Source: SVFI01 sp045535935 (GTDB taxonomy: Bacteria; Bacillota; Clostridia; Lachnospirales; Lachnospiraceae). From it: DNA of 64,000 nucleotides. The stretch spans positions 1-64,000 of the forward strand of contig JAZSMO010000032.1 in the NCBI GenBank assembly GCA_045535935.1, given 5' to 3'. Position numbers and translations under genes: made by a program. Position 1 is the stretch's first letter, and the number at the start of each line of letters is the position of its first letter. Below the pieces are notes generated by a model, which worked only from the letters and a program-made list of their open reading frames with translations, made no database searches and had not been told where the DNA came from. Shown here one piece after another: positions 34,699 through 42,550 of the stretch.

Positions 34699-36069
34699 AT
34701 GAAAAAGAGAGAAAGATATAAAAAAATAATATCGGGCGCAGAAGTGCTTTTGCTTATGGCGATACACACCTATCTGTATGCCACGCTCTGGTATTCATAC
34801 TACAGTGCAATGATTCCCAAAAAACTGCAGTTTTACCGCAGAGGTCATTGGGCGGTAATTGCCATGTACATCCTTGTGGTATGGCTGTTTACCAAGCTGT
34901 ACGGCGGATTTAAGGTCGGCTATCTGAGACTGTTTGATGTGATTTACTCGCAGTTTTTGTCGCTGCTATGCTCCAATGTCGTACTGTATATTCAGATATG
35001 TATGCTGACAAGGGACTACGTGACGCCGATTCCGCTCTTGATTATGACGGGAATTCAGGCGTGTATCATATTGCTTTGGGTGTTCGGATGCAGATTTTTG
35101 TATATGAAGCTGTATCCGCCGCGGAATCTCCTGCTTGTGTACGGTGAGAAGACACCGGTAGATTTTATCAATAAAATCAATGCCCGCAAGGACAAATATT
35201 TTATCAAGAAGCAGATTCACGTCAGCGAAGGAATGGACAAGATTAAGGAAGCCATTGCCGAGTGCGAGGCGGTCATGATTTGTGAGACGGCGTCCCATCC
35301 GCGCAATGAGGTGCTCAAGTACTGTTTCATCCATTCGGTGCGCACTTACGTTGTGCCGAAGGTGACGGATTTGATGCTCATGGGATCCGATGAGATTCAT
35401 CTGTTTGACACACCGCTCCTCATGTCCCGCAATCAGGGACTTTCCGGAGAACAGGCGGCTGTGAAACGTCTGATGGACATTGTTCTCGGGTTGATCGCTT
35501 GTGTGATCGCATCGCCGTTCATGCTTGTGATAGCGATTGCAATCAAGGTATATGACAGAGGCCCCGTATTCTATAAGCAGATTCGACTGACCCGTGACGG
35601 CAAAGAGTTTTATATTTACAAATTCCGCAGCATGAGTGTGGATGCGGAGAAGGGCGGGGCGCGTCTTGCCATGAAAAATGACAGCCGTGTGACACCGGTC
35701 GGAAAAGTGATCCGCAACCTGCATTTGGATGAGCTTCCGCAGCTTTTTAACATTGTCAAGGGAGAGATGTCCTTCGTGGGTCCGAGACCGGAGCGTCCGG
35801 AGATTTTTGAACAGTACAAGAAAGAATTGCCGGAATTTGAATTCCGTTTGAAGGTGAAGGCCGGACTTACCGGTTATGCGCAGGTGTACGGAAAATACAA
35901 TACCACACCGCGTGATAAAGTGAAGCTGGATGTGGCTTACATCGAGCATTATTCCGTATGGCTGGATCTTAAACTTATGCTTTTGACATTTAAGATTTTG
36001 TTCCAGAAGGAAAACACAGAGGGCGTTGATCAGAATCAGACAACGGCCCTGAAAGGGAAGAAAGACTGA
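34699..36069 (+). CDS. WbaP-like polyprenyl-phosphate hexose-1-phosphate transferase
   Basis: 456 aa. Four N-terminal membrane segments (to about residue 130), a central cytoplasmic Rossmann-like domain (LLVYGEKTPVDFINKI; 145-245), a fifth hydrophobic hairpin, and the C-terminal bacterial sugar transferase domain (about 255-450): VKRLMDIVLGLIAC, FYKQIRLTRDGKEFYIYKFR, LHLDELPQLFNIVKGEMSFV, GPRPERPE, VKAGLTGYAQVYGKY. It starts repeat-unit synthesis by adding sugar-1-phosphate to undecaprenyl phosphate. The sugar (Gal, Glc or a di-N-acetylated sugar) is unknown. Only initiating transferase seen in the window. Confidence 0.92.
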   Translation: MKKRERYKKIISGAEVLLLMAIHTYLYATLWYSYYSAMIPKKLQFYRRGHWAVIAMYILVVWLFTKLYGGFKVGYLRLFDVIYSQFLSLLCSNVVLYIQICMLTRDYVTPIPLLIMTGIQACIILLWVFGCRFLYMKLYPPRNLLLVYGEKTPVDFINKINARKDKYFIKKQIHVSEGMDKIKEAIAECEAVMICETASHPRNEVLKYCFIHSVRTYVVPKVTDLMLMGSDEIHLFDTPLLMSRNQGLSGEQAAVKRLMDIVLGLIACVIASPFMLVIAIAIKVYDRGPVFYKQIRLTRDGKEFYIYKFRSMSVDAEKGGARLAMKNDSRVTPVGKVIRNLHLDELPQLFNIVKGEMSFVGPRPERPEIFEQYKKELPEFEFRLKVKAGLTGYAQVYGKYNTTPRDKVKLDVAYIEHYSVWLDLKLMLLTFKILFQKENTEGVDQNQTTALKGKKD

Positions 36070-36072
36070 TTG

Positions 36073-37281
36073 ATGAAAAAAGAAAAACTGTTAATGCTCT
36101 GTTACAGAGCACCGTATCCGCTGCGTTCCGGAAGCGAGATCCGTATGTATCAGTTTATCGAGATGCTTTCCGAGGTGTATGACATTGATTTGTTTTACCT
36201 CAAGGAGCATGAGGAACAGGATGCGGAGATGGCACCTTTGTATGAAAAATGTCATAGTGTGGAAAAATTCCGTGTTCCGGTGCCGGTCCGCTGTTTGCAG
36301 ACGGGCATCGGATACGTTTTTCGCGGATGGCCGTTGCAGCTGGGGTACTTTTATTCGGCGGCCATGTATCGCCGGATCAAAGAGGTGATTTCCGGATACG
36401 ATAAGGTGCTATGCATGCATATCCGGATGATGTCATATCTTATGAAACTGCCGGCGAAGGTCAGGGAAGGACTTCACATTTATTTTGACGGAATCGATGC
36501 GATTTCCATGAACTACCGCAACGCCTACGAGACTTCGACCGGAATCAAAAAACTCATGAACGGTATGGAATACCGGCGGATGGAAAAGTATGAAGCGAAG
36601 GTCTATGGCTCGGTGGGAAAGTCGATTTTGATTTCCGAGAGAGACAGAGACTATATTACAAAAACGCTGGGTGTGAATTGTGATCCGGCGGTTATCTACA
36701 ATTATGCCATTGATCACGGATATGAGTCCGGGGTTATAAAAGAAAAAAGAACGGTGGCGTTCATGGGCAAAATGAACTATGCGCCTAACGTTGATGCGGT
36801 TCTTTGGTTTGCAAAAGAAATTTTTCCGGCCCTCAAGGCAGAATATCCGGATCTTGAGTTTCAGATTATCGGCGGAAATGCGTCGAAAGAAGTGCAGGCG
36901 CTGGCACAGGTCGAAGGAGTGAAGCTGCTTGGTTTTGTGGACAAACCGGCGGGGTATCTGCAGGCGGCTACGCTTGTGATTGCACCGATGATCAGCGGCT
37001 CCGGGTTGCAAAATAAAATCGTACAGGCGATGTATCTGGGCGCTCCGGTGATTACAACACCGATCGGCGCGCAGGGACTTTTTGATGTCTCGCAGGAAGA
37101 GCTTATCATTGCGGACGGACCGGAGGATATGATCGGTAAATTAAAAAAATATCTGGGCGATGACGCAAAAGAGGAGCGGGAGCAGATCGGAAGCTGTGCC
37201 AGAGCATATATAGAAAAATATTACAGCTATGAAGGCGTCAAAAAACAAGTTCTTGACTTTTTCGGCGCAGGCAAAGCCTGA
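36073..37281 (+). CDS. glycosyltransferase family 4
   Basis: 402 aa from ATG 36073 (AAGGGAAG upstream; the TTG 36070 in front is not needed). GT-B fold: N-terminal LCYRAPYPLRSGSEIRMYQF, C-terminal VAFMGKMNYAPNVDAVLWFA, and the donor motif VIAPMISGSGLQNKIVQAMYLGAPVI (Glu of the usual E-x7-E is partly replaced). Resembles hexosyltransferases of the PEP-CTERM/Stp1-like GT4 branch in which the C-domain reads NYxPNVDA. Likely the second sugar in the polymer started by the WbaP-like enzyme. Confidence 0.88.
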   Translation: MKKEKLLMLCYRAPYPLRSGSEIRMYQFIEMLSEVYDIDLFYLKEHEEQDAEMAPLYEKCHSVEKFRVPVPVRCLQTGIGYVFRGWPLQLGYFYSAAMYRRIKEVISGYDKVLCMHIRMMSYLMKLPAKVREGLHIYFDGIDAISMNYRNAYETSTGIKKLMNGMEYRRMEKYEAKVYGSVGKSILISERDRDYITKTLGVNCDPAVIYNYAIDHGYESGVIKEKRTVAFMGKMNYAPNVDAVLWFAKEIFPALKAEYPDLEFQIIGGNASKEVQALAQVEGVKLLGFVDKPAGYLQAATLVIAPMISGSGLQNKIVQAMYLGAPVITTPIGAQGLFDVSQEELIIADGPEDMIGKLKKYLGDDAKEEREQIGSCARAYIEKYYSYEGVKKQVLDFFGAGKA

Positions 37282-37290
37282 GGTATGGAA

Positions 37291-38100
37291 ATGAGTGAAT
37301 CGGTATCACAAATACAAAAACAGATACTTGAGATGATGGTGGCGTTCCGTGATTTTACAAGGGAAAGAGATCTGCCGATGTTTTTGGTCGGGGGAAGTGC
37401 ATTGGGAGCCTTCCGGCATCAGGGCTTTATTCCTTGGGATGACGACGCGGATCTTGCCATGATGCGCGGCGATTTCGAGAAGATGGAGCAGGCCATGGCA
37501 GAGCGGGGAAACCGCCTGGGCGAGTATGTGTACTCTCCGGTGGAGCATCATATAACACCGGATGCGCCGATCGGATATTTATATAAATTAAAAAAATGTG
37601 AGGAAGGATATGAAATCGAAATCAAGATTGATATCCATCCGATTGACGGAGTTCCGGGGAACTCCCTTTTGAAAAAGATACAGATGCTTTCGGCGCTTGT
37701 ATACTATCTGTCGGTTTACCGGCTTCCCGTGAAAAACAAGGGGAAGACCATCAACCGTATTTCCCGGATGATACTGAAGCTCACACCGGATTTCCTGTTC
37801 CGGTTTTATATCCGCACAAGCAAAAAAATATTTGCCGCGTGGGATGACGCAGCGAGCGAAGAGGTATGCAGCTTGTTTGGGATTGCAGGTTATGCGACGG
37901 AAGTGATGCCGAGAAAATGGTTGATGCCTTTGCAGGAGGTGGATTTTGCGGGAGAAAAGTTTCTGGCGCCGCAAGATTTTGACGCATATTTGTCCCGGCT
38001 GTACGGCGACTATATGACCCTTCCGCCGGAAGAAAAAAGAAAACCTCATCACGTGCATCAGCGGGTGGTTGTGCAGCTTCCGGAAGAATTTGAGATTTGA
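37291..38100 (+). CDS. LicD-family phosphotransferase
   Basis: 269 aa from ATG 37291, with GAGGT 6 bases before; ATG 37285 overlaps that site. LicD domain: FLVGGSALGAFRHQGFIPWDDD then ADLAMMRGDFEKM, followed by IDIHPIDGVPG. LicD proteins are nucleotidyltransferase-fold enzymes that add phosphocholine or similar phospho-groups (from a CDP-linked donor) to teichoic acids and capsules. Surrounded by CDP-glycerol-type transferases, so the donor here may be CDP-glycerol or CDP-choline; not decidable. GT4 gene ends 9 bases upstream. Confidence 0.88.
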   Translation: MSESVSQIQKQILEMMVAFRDFTRERDLPMFLVGGSALGAFRHQGFIPWDDDADLAMMRGDFEKMEQAMAERGNRLGEYVYSPVEHHITPDAPIGYLYKLKKCEEGYEIEIKIDIHPIDGVPGNSLLKKIQMLSALVYYLSVYRLPVKNKGKTINRISRMILKLTPDFLFRFYIRTSKKIFAAWDDAASEEVCSLFGIAGYATEVMPRKWLMPLQEVDFAGEKFLAPQDFDAYLSRLYGDYMTLPPEEKRKPHHVHQRVVVQLPEEFEI

Positions 38101-38124
38101 CAGGATATCCCATAGGAGAGAATT

Positions 38125-39411
38125 GTGCAATTCATAAAAAAGAGAGTAAGGCAACTGGCGAAAAAAATAATAGATTACAGCATAGAAGATGAGTATAAGG
38201 TTTACCGCCTGAAATACACTCCTTTTCGCCTGCGGAAAAAATATACCGCAAAGTACCGCGACTTGTATGAAAAGCTTCCGGTGCAAAAGGACAAGGTTAT
38301 TTTTGATAACTACAAGGGCGGCGGCTTTGGCTGTAACTGCAAGTATGTGCTCCTGCAGATGCTAAGCCGGGGCATACAGGCTGATTATGTGTGGGTGCTT
38401 CGCAATCCCGGGGATGCTACGATGCTTCCTGCCAGGGTGCGCACGGTTTTGTACGGAAGTGAGGAGGCTATGCGTGAATACGCCACAGCCGGTGTCTGGG
38501 TCAACAATTTTCAGATGGCTTACTATTTGAACCGGGGACTGTTAAAGAAACCGGAGCAGAGCTATATCCAAATGTGGCATGGGTCCTTCGGAATAAAAAA
38601 GATTGAAGGAAACTGCGACATTTTAAATGAGGACAAACCGTGGCTTGTGCTCGCAAAGAAAAATGCAGCCTACACGGACTACTGGATTTCCAACAGCTCC
38701 TTTGAAACGCAGGTTTATAAAGATGCCTTCTGGGGTGCAGGGAAGATATTGGAATACGGACATCCGAGGAATGATCTTTTCTTCGGAGATACTGCATCCA
38801 TTGCGGACAAGGTGAAAAAGCGGTATCAAATCGCAGATAAAAAAATCGTGCTTTATGTGCCGACCTTCCGAGATCAAAACAGGTCACAGGTGGCCGGACC
38901 GGATGTGCCTAGCCTCCTTGAACGTCTTACGCAGAGATTCGGCGGTGAGTGGGTATTTGCCTTGCGCAGACATCCGCGCATGGTCAACGGCGAGGTGGAC
39001 GGTTTCGATTTGACGGCAAAGGATAAGGTCGGCGCTTCGGCGATTTGTGATGTGACGGATTACCCGGACATCCAGGAGCTTTTGGCAGCATCGGATGCGG
39101 TCATTACGGATTATTCCAGTGCGATTTTCGATTTTATGCTGACCGGGCGTCCGGGCTTCCTGCTTGCGGAGGATTATGAGAAGTATCTGGATTTGCGTGG
39201 ACTTTATTATCCGCTGGAGGAGACGCCGTTTCCGCTGGCGCGTTCCGGGGCGGAACTTCTTGACAATATCGCAAACTTTAATGAAAATGAGTATGAGAAG
39301 AAATGCAGACAGTTTCTTCTTGAAAAAGGTTCTGTGGAGGATGGAAATGCATCCGCACGGGTGGCAGAGCTTGTGGCAGAACTGATAGATAAAGGTGAAA
39401 ACAATGATTAA
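38125..39411 (+). CDS. CDP-glycerol glycerophosphotransferase family protein (TagB/TagF-like), short form
   Basis: 428 aa, GTG start with GGAGAG 4-5 bases upstream. Glyphos_transf domain throughout: FDNYKGGGFGCNCKY, MWHGSFGIKK, YWISNSSFE, EYGHPRNDLFF, VLYVPTFRDQN, and VITDYSSAIFDFMLTGRPGFL. These are the substrate and donor motifs of enzymes that transfer glycerol- or ribitol-phosphate to lipid-linked teichoic acid. No membrane anchor; peripheral. The next gene overlaps it by 8 bases and is a longer homologue, suggesting that one primes and the other extends. Confidence 0.9.
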   Translation: MQFIKKRVRQLAKKIIDYSIEDEYKVYRLKYTPFRLRKKYTAKYRDLYEKLPVQKDKVIFDNYKGGGFGCNCKYVLLQMLSRGIQADYVWVLRNPGDATMLPARVRTVLYGSEEAMREYATAGVWVNNFQMAYYLNRGLLKKPEQSYIQMWHGSFGIKKIEGNCDILNEDKPWLVLAKKNAAYTDYWISNSSFETQVYKDAFWGAGKILEYGHPRNDLFFGDTASIADKVKKRYQIADKKIVLYVPTFRDQNRSQVAGPDVPSLLERLTQRFGGEWVFALRRHPRMVNGEVDGFDLTAKDKVGASAICDVTDYPDIQELLAASDAVITDYSSAIFDFMLTGRPGFLLAEDYEKYLDLRGLYYPLEETPFPLARSGAELLDNIANFNENEYEKKCRQFLLEKGSVEDGNASARVAELVAELIDKGENND

Positions 39412-41227
39412 TCGTTTGAAAGACAAATGCCTGACCGCAACGGTGACAGATTTATATTGGGAAAGAATTTTCCTGCACATGATGGTGAAGGTGGATATTC
39501 TTGACGAAAGCATTCGGGAAAGCGGAGAACCCCTGTCGTTTTATATGGTGGATCGGGTGACCTATGATTGTCCGGTGAAGTGCAAAGTGCTGGGAGAAGA
39601 AAACGGAGTTTACCATCTTCGTATCAATGTGACGAACAACGGCGAAAACCATTGTATTCCGGAAGGAATTTACATCCTGGAGGTTTGTCAGAAGGATGTG
39701 GCTTTGGCGGATGCCCAGACGGACATTTCCGTTGTTCCGAAGTTGGAGGATTGTTCCCGGAATTTCCTTTACCGGAAGGGAATCCGTGTGTATACGGCAA
39801 CATTTGCCGTGGAGGAAGGGACGGATGATTTGCCGTTCCAGATGACGACGATGGCATCCCTCCAGATTGATATGTCATTTCCGGAACACGCCACGATGCG
39901 GGAGCGGATTCATCTGATTCAGGATTTGAAAGCGACGTGGTTCAGCAAGAAAAATATGATTCGCAATGCCTATCATTTCATGCGTTTTGTATACCGGAAA
40001 AGCAGACCGAAAACTGTGCTTTTTATGACGGAGCAGTCGGATAAGATTGCATCCAATTTAAAAGCGGTTTCCGAGCGTATGATGGAAAGAGGATTGGATA
40101 AAGAGTATACGATTCTGGTATCTGCCAGATCTTCCAGCGAGAGGGGACAGACGATTAAGAGCTGGCTTGATTTCACGATTAAGCTTGCAAAGAGTGGGAT
40201 TGTTTTCCTCGATGACCATGCACCGTGTCTTGACTGGCTGGAGCTGTCGGAGGATACAAAAGTAATACAGCTTTGGCATGCGGGCGCCGGATTCAAATCT
40301 TCCGGGTACAGCCGCTGGGGACATATGGGATGTCCGAATGCAGTGTCCTGTCACAGACAGTACAGCTTCGGTATTGCCGGATCTAAAAATATTGCGCCGT
40401 TTTTCTCCGAAGTATGGGGAATGAACGACGAGCAGGTGCTTGCCACGGGAATGCCTCGTATGGATGAATATCTCGAGGAAGAACACAAACAGAAAAAGAT
40501 AGCGGAAATATACGAAAAGTATCCGATTTGCAAAGGGAAAAAAGTGATTTTGTTTGCGCCGACTTACCGCGGTATGAACAAAAGAGAGGCTTATTATCCG
40601 TATCATCTGGTGGATTTTGAAGGTCTGTATCAGGTCTGTGGCGATGAGTATGTGGTGCTGTTTAAAATGCATCCGTGGGTGCGTAAAAAAGTACCGATTG
40701 AAAAGGAATTTGCTGATAAATTCATCGATGTGGGCAAATATCCGAATATCAATGATTTGTTCTATGTTACAGATCTTCTGATTACGGATTATTCTTCCAA
40801 TATTTTTGAGTATTCGCTGATGAAACATCCGATGCTGTTCTTTGCGTTTGACAAGATCCAGTATTCTTTCTCCCGCGGATTCCACAGGGAGTATGAGGAG
40901 TCTGCGCCGGGAAAAGTTTGTTATACCTTTGAGGAACTTTTGGAAGCGATTTCCAAAAAGGATTTCGAGGAGGAAAAGGTGCAGCAGTATGTAGATCATC
41001 ATTTTGATTACATTGATACGCATTCTTCCGACCGTGTGATTGACTGGCTGGTGCTCGGCAATCTTCCGGAGGACGTGGTGAATGATTTGAAGCGCGTGGA
41101 GGAAGAAAATGCTTACAGGCGCAGCCTTGACTTTACGTTTGGCGGAGAGAGAGTACCGCTTATGGAGCTTATTGAGGAACGGAAAAAAGAAATGACAGAA
41201 ATGAAAAGACGCCGCAGGTATAAATAA
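39404..41227 (+). CDS. CDP-glycerol glycerophosphotransferase family protein, long form
   Basis: 607 aa. ATG 39404 overlaps the previous stop; AAAGGTG upstream. Residues 1-200 are a non-catalytic beta-rich domain (AVEEGTDDLPFQMTTMAS); from about 205 the Glyphos_transf domain: KTVLFMTEQSDKIASN, IQLWHAGAGFKSSG, ATGMPRMDEYLEEE, ILFAPTYRGMNK, FKMHPWVRKKVP, LLITDYSSNIFEYSLMKHPMLFFAF. The two-domain layout is like TarL/TarF-type polymerases. Together with the shorter gene upstream and LicD, it points to a phosphopolyol chain or side group. Confidence 0.9.
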   Translation: MINRLKDKCLTATVTDLYWERIFLHMMVKVDILDESIRESGEPLSFYMVDRVTYDCPVKCKVLGEENGVYHLRINVTNNGENHCIPEGIYILEVCQKDVALADAQTDISVVPKLEDCSRNFLYRKGIRVYTATFAVEEGTDDLPFQMTTMASLQIDMSFPEHATMRERIHLIQDLKATWFSKKNMIRNAYHFMRFVYRKSRPKTVLFMTEQSDKIASNLKAVSERMMERGLDKEYTILVSARSSSERGQTIKSWLDFTIKLAKSGIVFLDDHAPCLDWLELSEDTKVIQLWHAGAGFKSSGYSRWGHMGCPNAVSCHRQYSFGIAGSKNIAPFFSEVWGMNDEQVLATGMPRMDEYLEEEHKQKKIAEIYEKYPICKGKKVILFAPTYRGMNKREAYYPYHLVDFEGLYQVCGDEYVVLFKMHPWVRKKVPIEKEFADKFIDVGKYPNINDLFYVTDLLITDYSSNIFEYSLMKHPMLFFAFDKIQYSFSRGFHREYEESAPGKVCYTFEELLEAISKKDFEEEKVQQYVDHHFDYIDTHSSDRVIDWLVLGNLPEDVVNDLKRVEEENAYRRSLDFTFGGERVPLMELIEERKKEMTEMKRRRRYK

Positions 41228-41243
41228 CCTGCAGCGTTTTTTT
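41210..41243. terminator. bidirectional terminator between convergent genes
   Basis: CGCCGCAGGT and ACCTGCAGCG pair around the loop ATAAATA (one C-A mismatch) and are followed on the + strand by TTTTTTT (41237-41243). The same stem reads, with a weaker T-tract, on the minus strand for the pyruvyl transferase gene. The stem lies over the last codons of the + strand gene. Confidence 0.8.
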
Positions 41244-42531
41244 ATTTTCTTATGATTTTTTTGACCTGCTTTTTCACTCCCTGCCAGCGCTTCATCAGCT
41301 TTTTGTTGGAGGTAAAATGTTCCTTGAGCTTTGGCTTTGCAGTGTAGACTTTCGGGTTTACAAAATCCTTATGATTTTCGTGCTCTTTGGTTTCCAAATC
41401 GCGAATGGCGCCCAAAATGAAGTCGGAAGAGGATTTAACATATTGCTTGCGCAGAACCTCTGTCTCAGTAAAGTCAATGTCTGCAAGAGATTCTGCCAGC
41501 TCAGGTGCATAACCTTTCACGCGTCTTCCTTCCAAACCGAAGAGTTCAAGGACGGAGTCGATTTTATCCCCGGCTCTTGCTCCCACAAAGAACTGTTTGT
41601 GGAAGATGATGGAGAAGCAGCATGCATGGAAGGAGTTGGTGAAGATATATTCTGCATTCATCATATACCCCAGCCATTCTTCCACACCGATGTCATATAC
41701 GAGTTTGTAATTTACGCCGTCTGCCAAATCCACATGGTCGGGATACTCGCTGAGCTCGATGACGTCATAGCCGTGCTTTTTGGCATAGGCCACGGCGGTG
41801 CGGACCAGATTATCCGCTTTTTCCATTGCCAGATAGATCAAGATGTATTTCTTTTCCTTTGGCAGGATTGCCATCTCATCGTAAAATTCTTTTTCCTGTA
41901 AGAAGACAGGGTCCAAAACATGGGTTACTTCCAATTTGGAGTTTTCCTGAATGTAGTTTTGCAGGCTTTTTTCCCGCACGGAAATATAATCAATATCGCT
42001 GACATAATCAAAAAATTCTTTTGCCTGCTCCGTCGTATACGGATTTGCGCCCTTGCTTGCAGCGTAGGCAATTTTCTTTTTGCCGTCCATCTGCTTGCAG
42101 GCCAGGAAGAATCCGCGGTCAAATCCGTTGTTTGGATTGTATTTCCAAATAACATCCGTCACGCAGATGTAACAGTCAAAGCCCGGATCTTCTTTTTCTA
42201 AAATCTTTGCGGTGTAGCACTTGTCTGTTCGCTCATAATATTTCTCGATAAATTCTTCGAAGCGGTCAAATCTTTTTTCTCTTTCATAGAACAGGGTTCT
42301 CCATTTTTTGAGAATGTTTTTCTGGATGGTCGCATCGGAATCCGGATAATCAATCTGATAAAACAGAGGATGTCTCGGGTCGAATTTGCCGTAGTAAACC
42401 GGCTTGTAATCCACGATGGTGCTCTCGATGCCGTTTTGTTTTAAAAACTGCTGGAAGCACACCGTGTGAAGCGGCGAAGCAGGATTTAAAACCTTTGTGT
42501 GGGCATTGATGGATATAATTGCTATTTTCAT
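41242..42531 (-). CDS. polysaccharide pyruvyl transferase family protein
   Basis: 429 aa from ATG 42531 (minus; AAAGGA about 10 bases upstream; TTG 42537 is unneeded). GT-B-like CsaB/WcaK family: IAIISINAHTKVLNPASPLHT, ICVTDVIWKYNPNNGFDRGFFL, SVREKSLQNYIQ, THVLDPVFL, and FTNSFHACCFSIIFHKQFFV, the S/T-F-H-x3-FS motif of the family. Adds a pyruvate ketal to a sugar, or acts as a glycosyltransferase of the same fold. Last gene of a minus-strand operon, 19 bases after the beta-helix gene. Confidence 0.85.
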   Translation of the reverse strand: MKIAIISINAHTKVLNPASPLHTVCFQQFLKQNGIESTIVDYKPVYYGKFDPRHPLFYQIDYPDSDATIQKNILKKWRTLFYEREKRFDRFEEFIEKYYERTDKCYTAKILEKEDPGFDCYICVTDVIWKYNPNNGFDRGFFLACKQMDGKKKIAYAASKGANPYTTEQAKEFFDYVSDIDYISVREKSLQNYIQENSKLEVTHVLDPVFLQEKEFYDEMAILPKEKKYILIYLAMEKADNLVRTAVAYAKKHGYDVIELSEYPDHVDLADGVNYKLVYDIGVEEWLGYMMNAEYIFTNSFHACCFSIIFHKQFFVGARAGDKIDSVLELFGLEGRRVKGYAPELAESLADIDFTETEVLRKQYVKSSSDFILGAIRDLETKEHENHKDFVNPKVYTAKPKLKEHFTSNKKLMKRWQGVKKQVKKIIRK

Positions 42532-42550
42532 GTTCAAAAAATCCTTTCGG

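Noticed and set aside
40058..41023. 321-codon minus-strand open frame opposite the TagF-like gene
   Set aside because: Shadow of a well-supported gene; no domain and no start signal.
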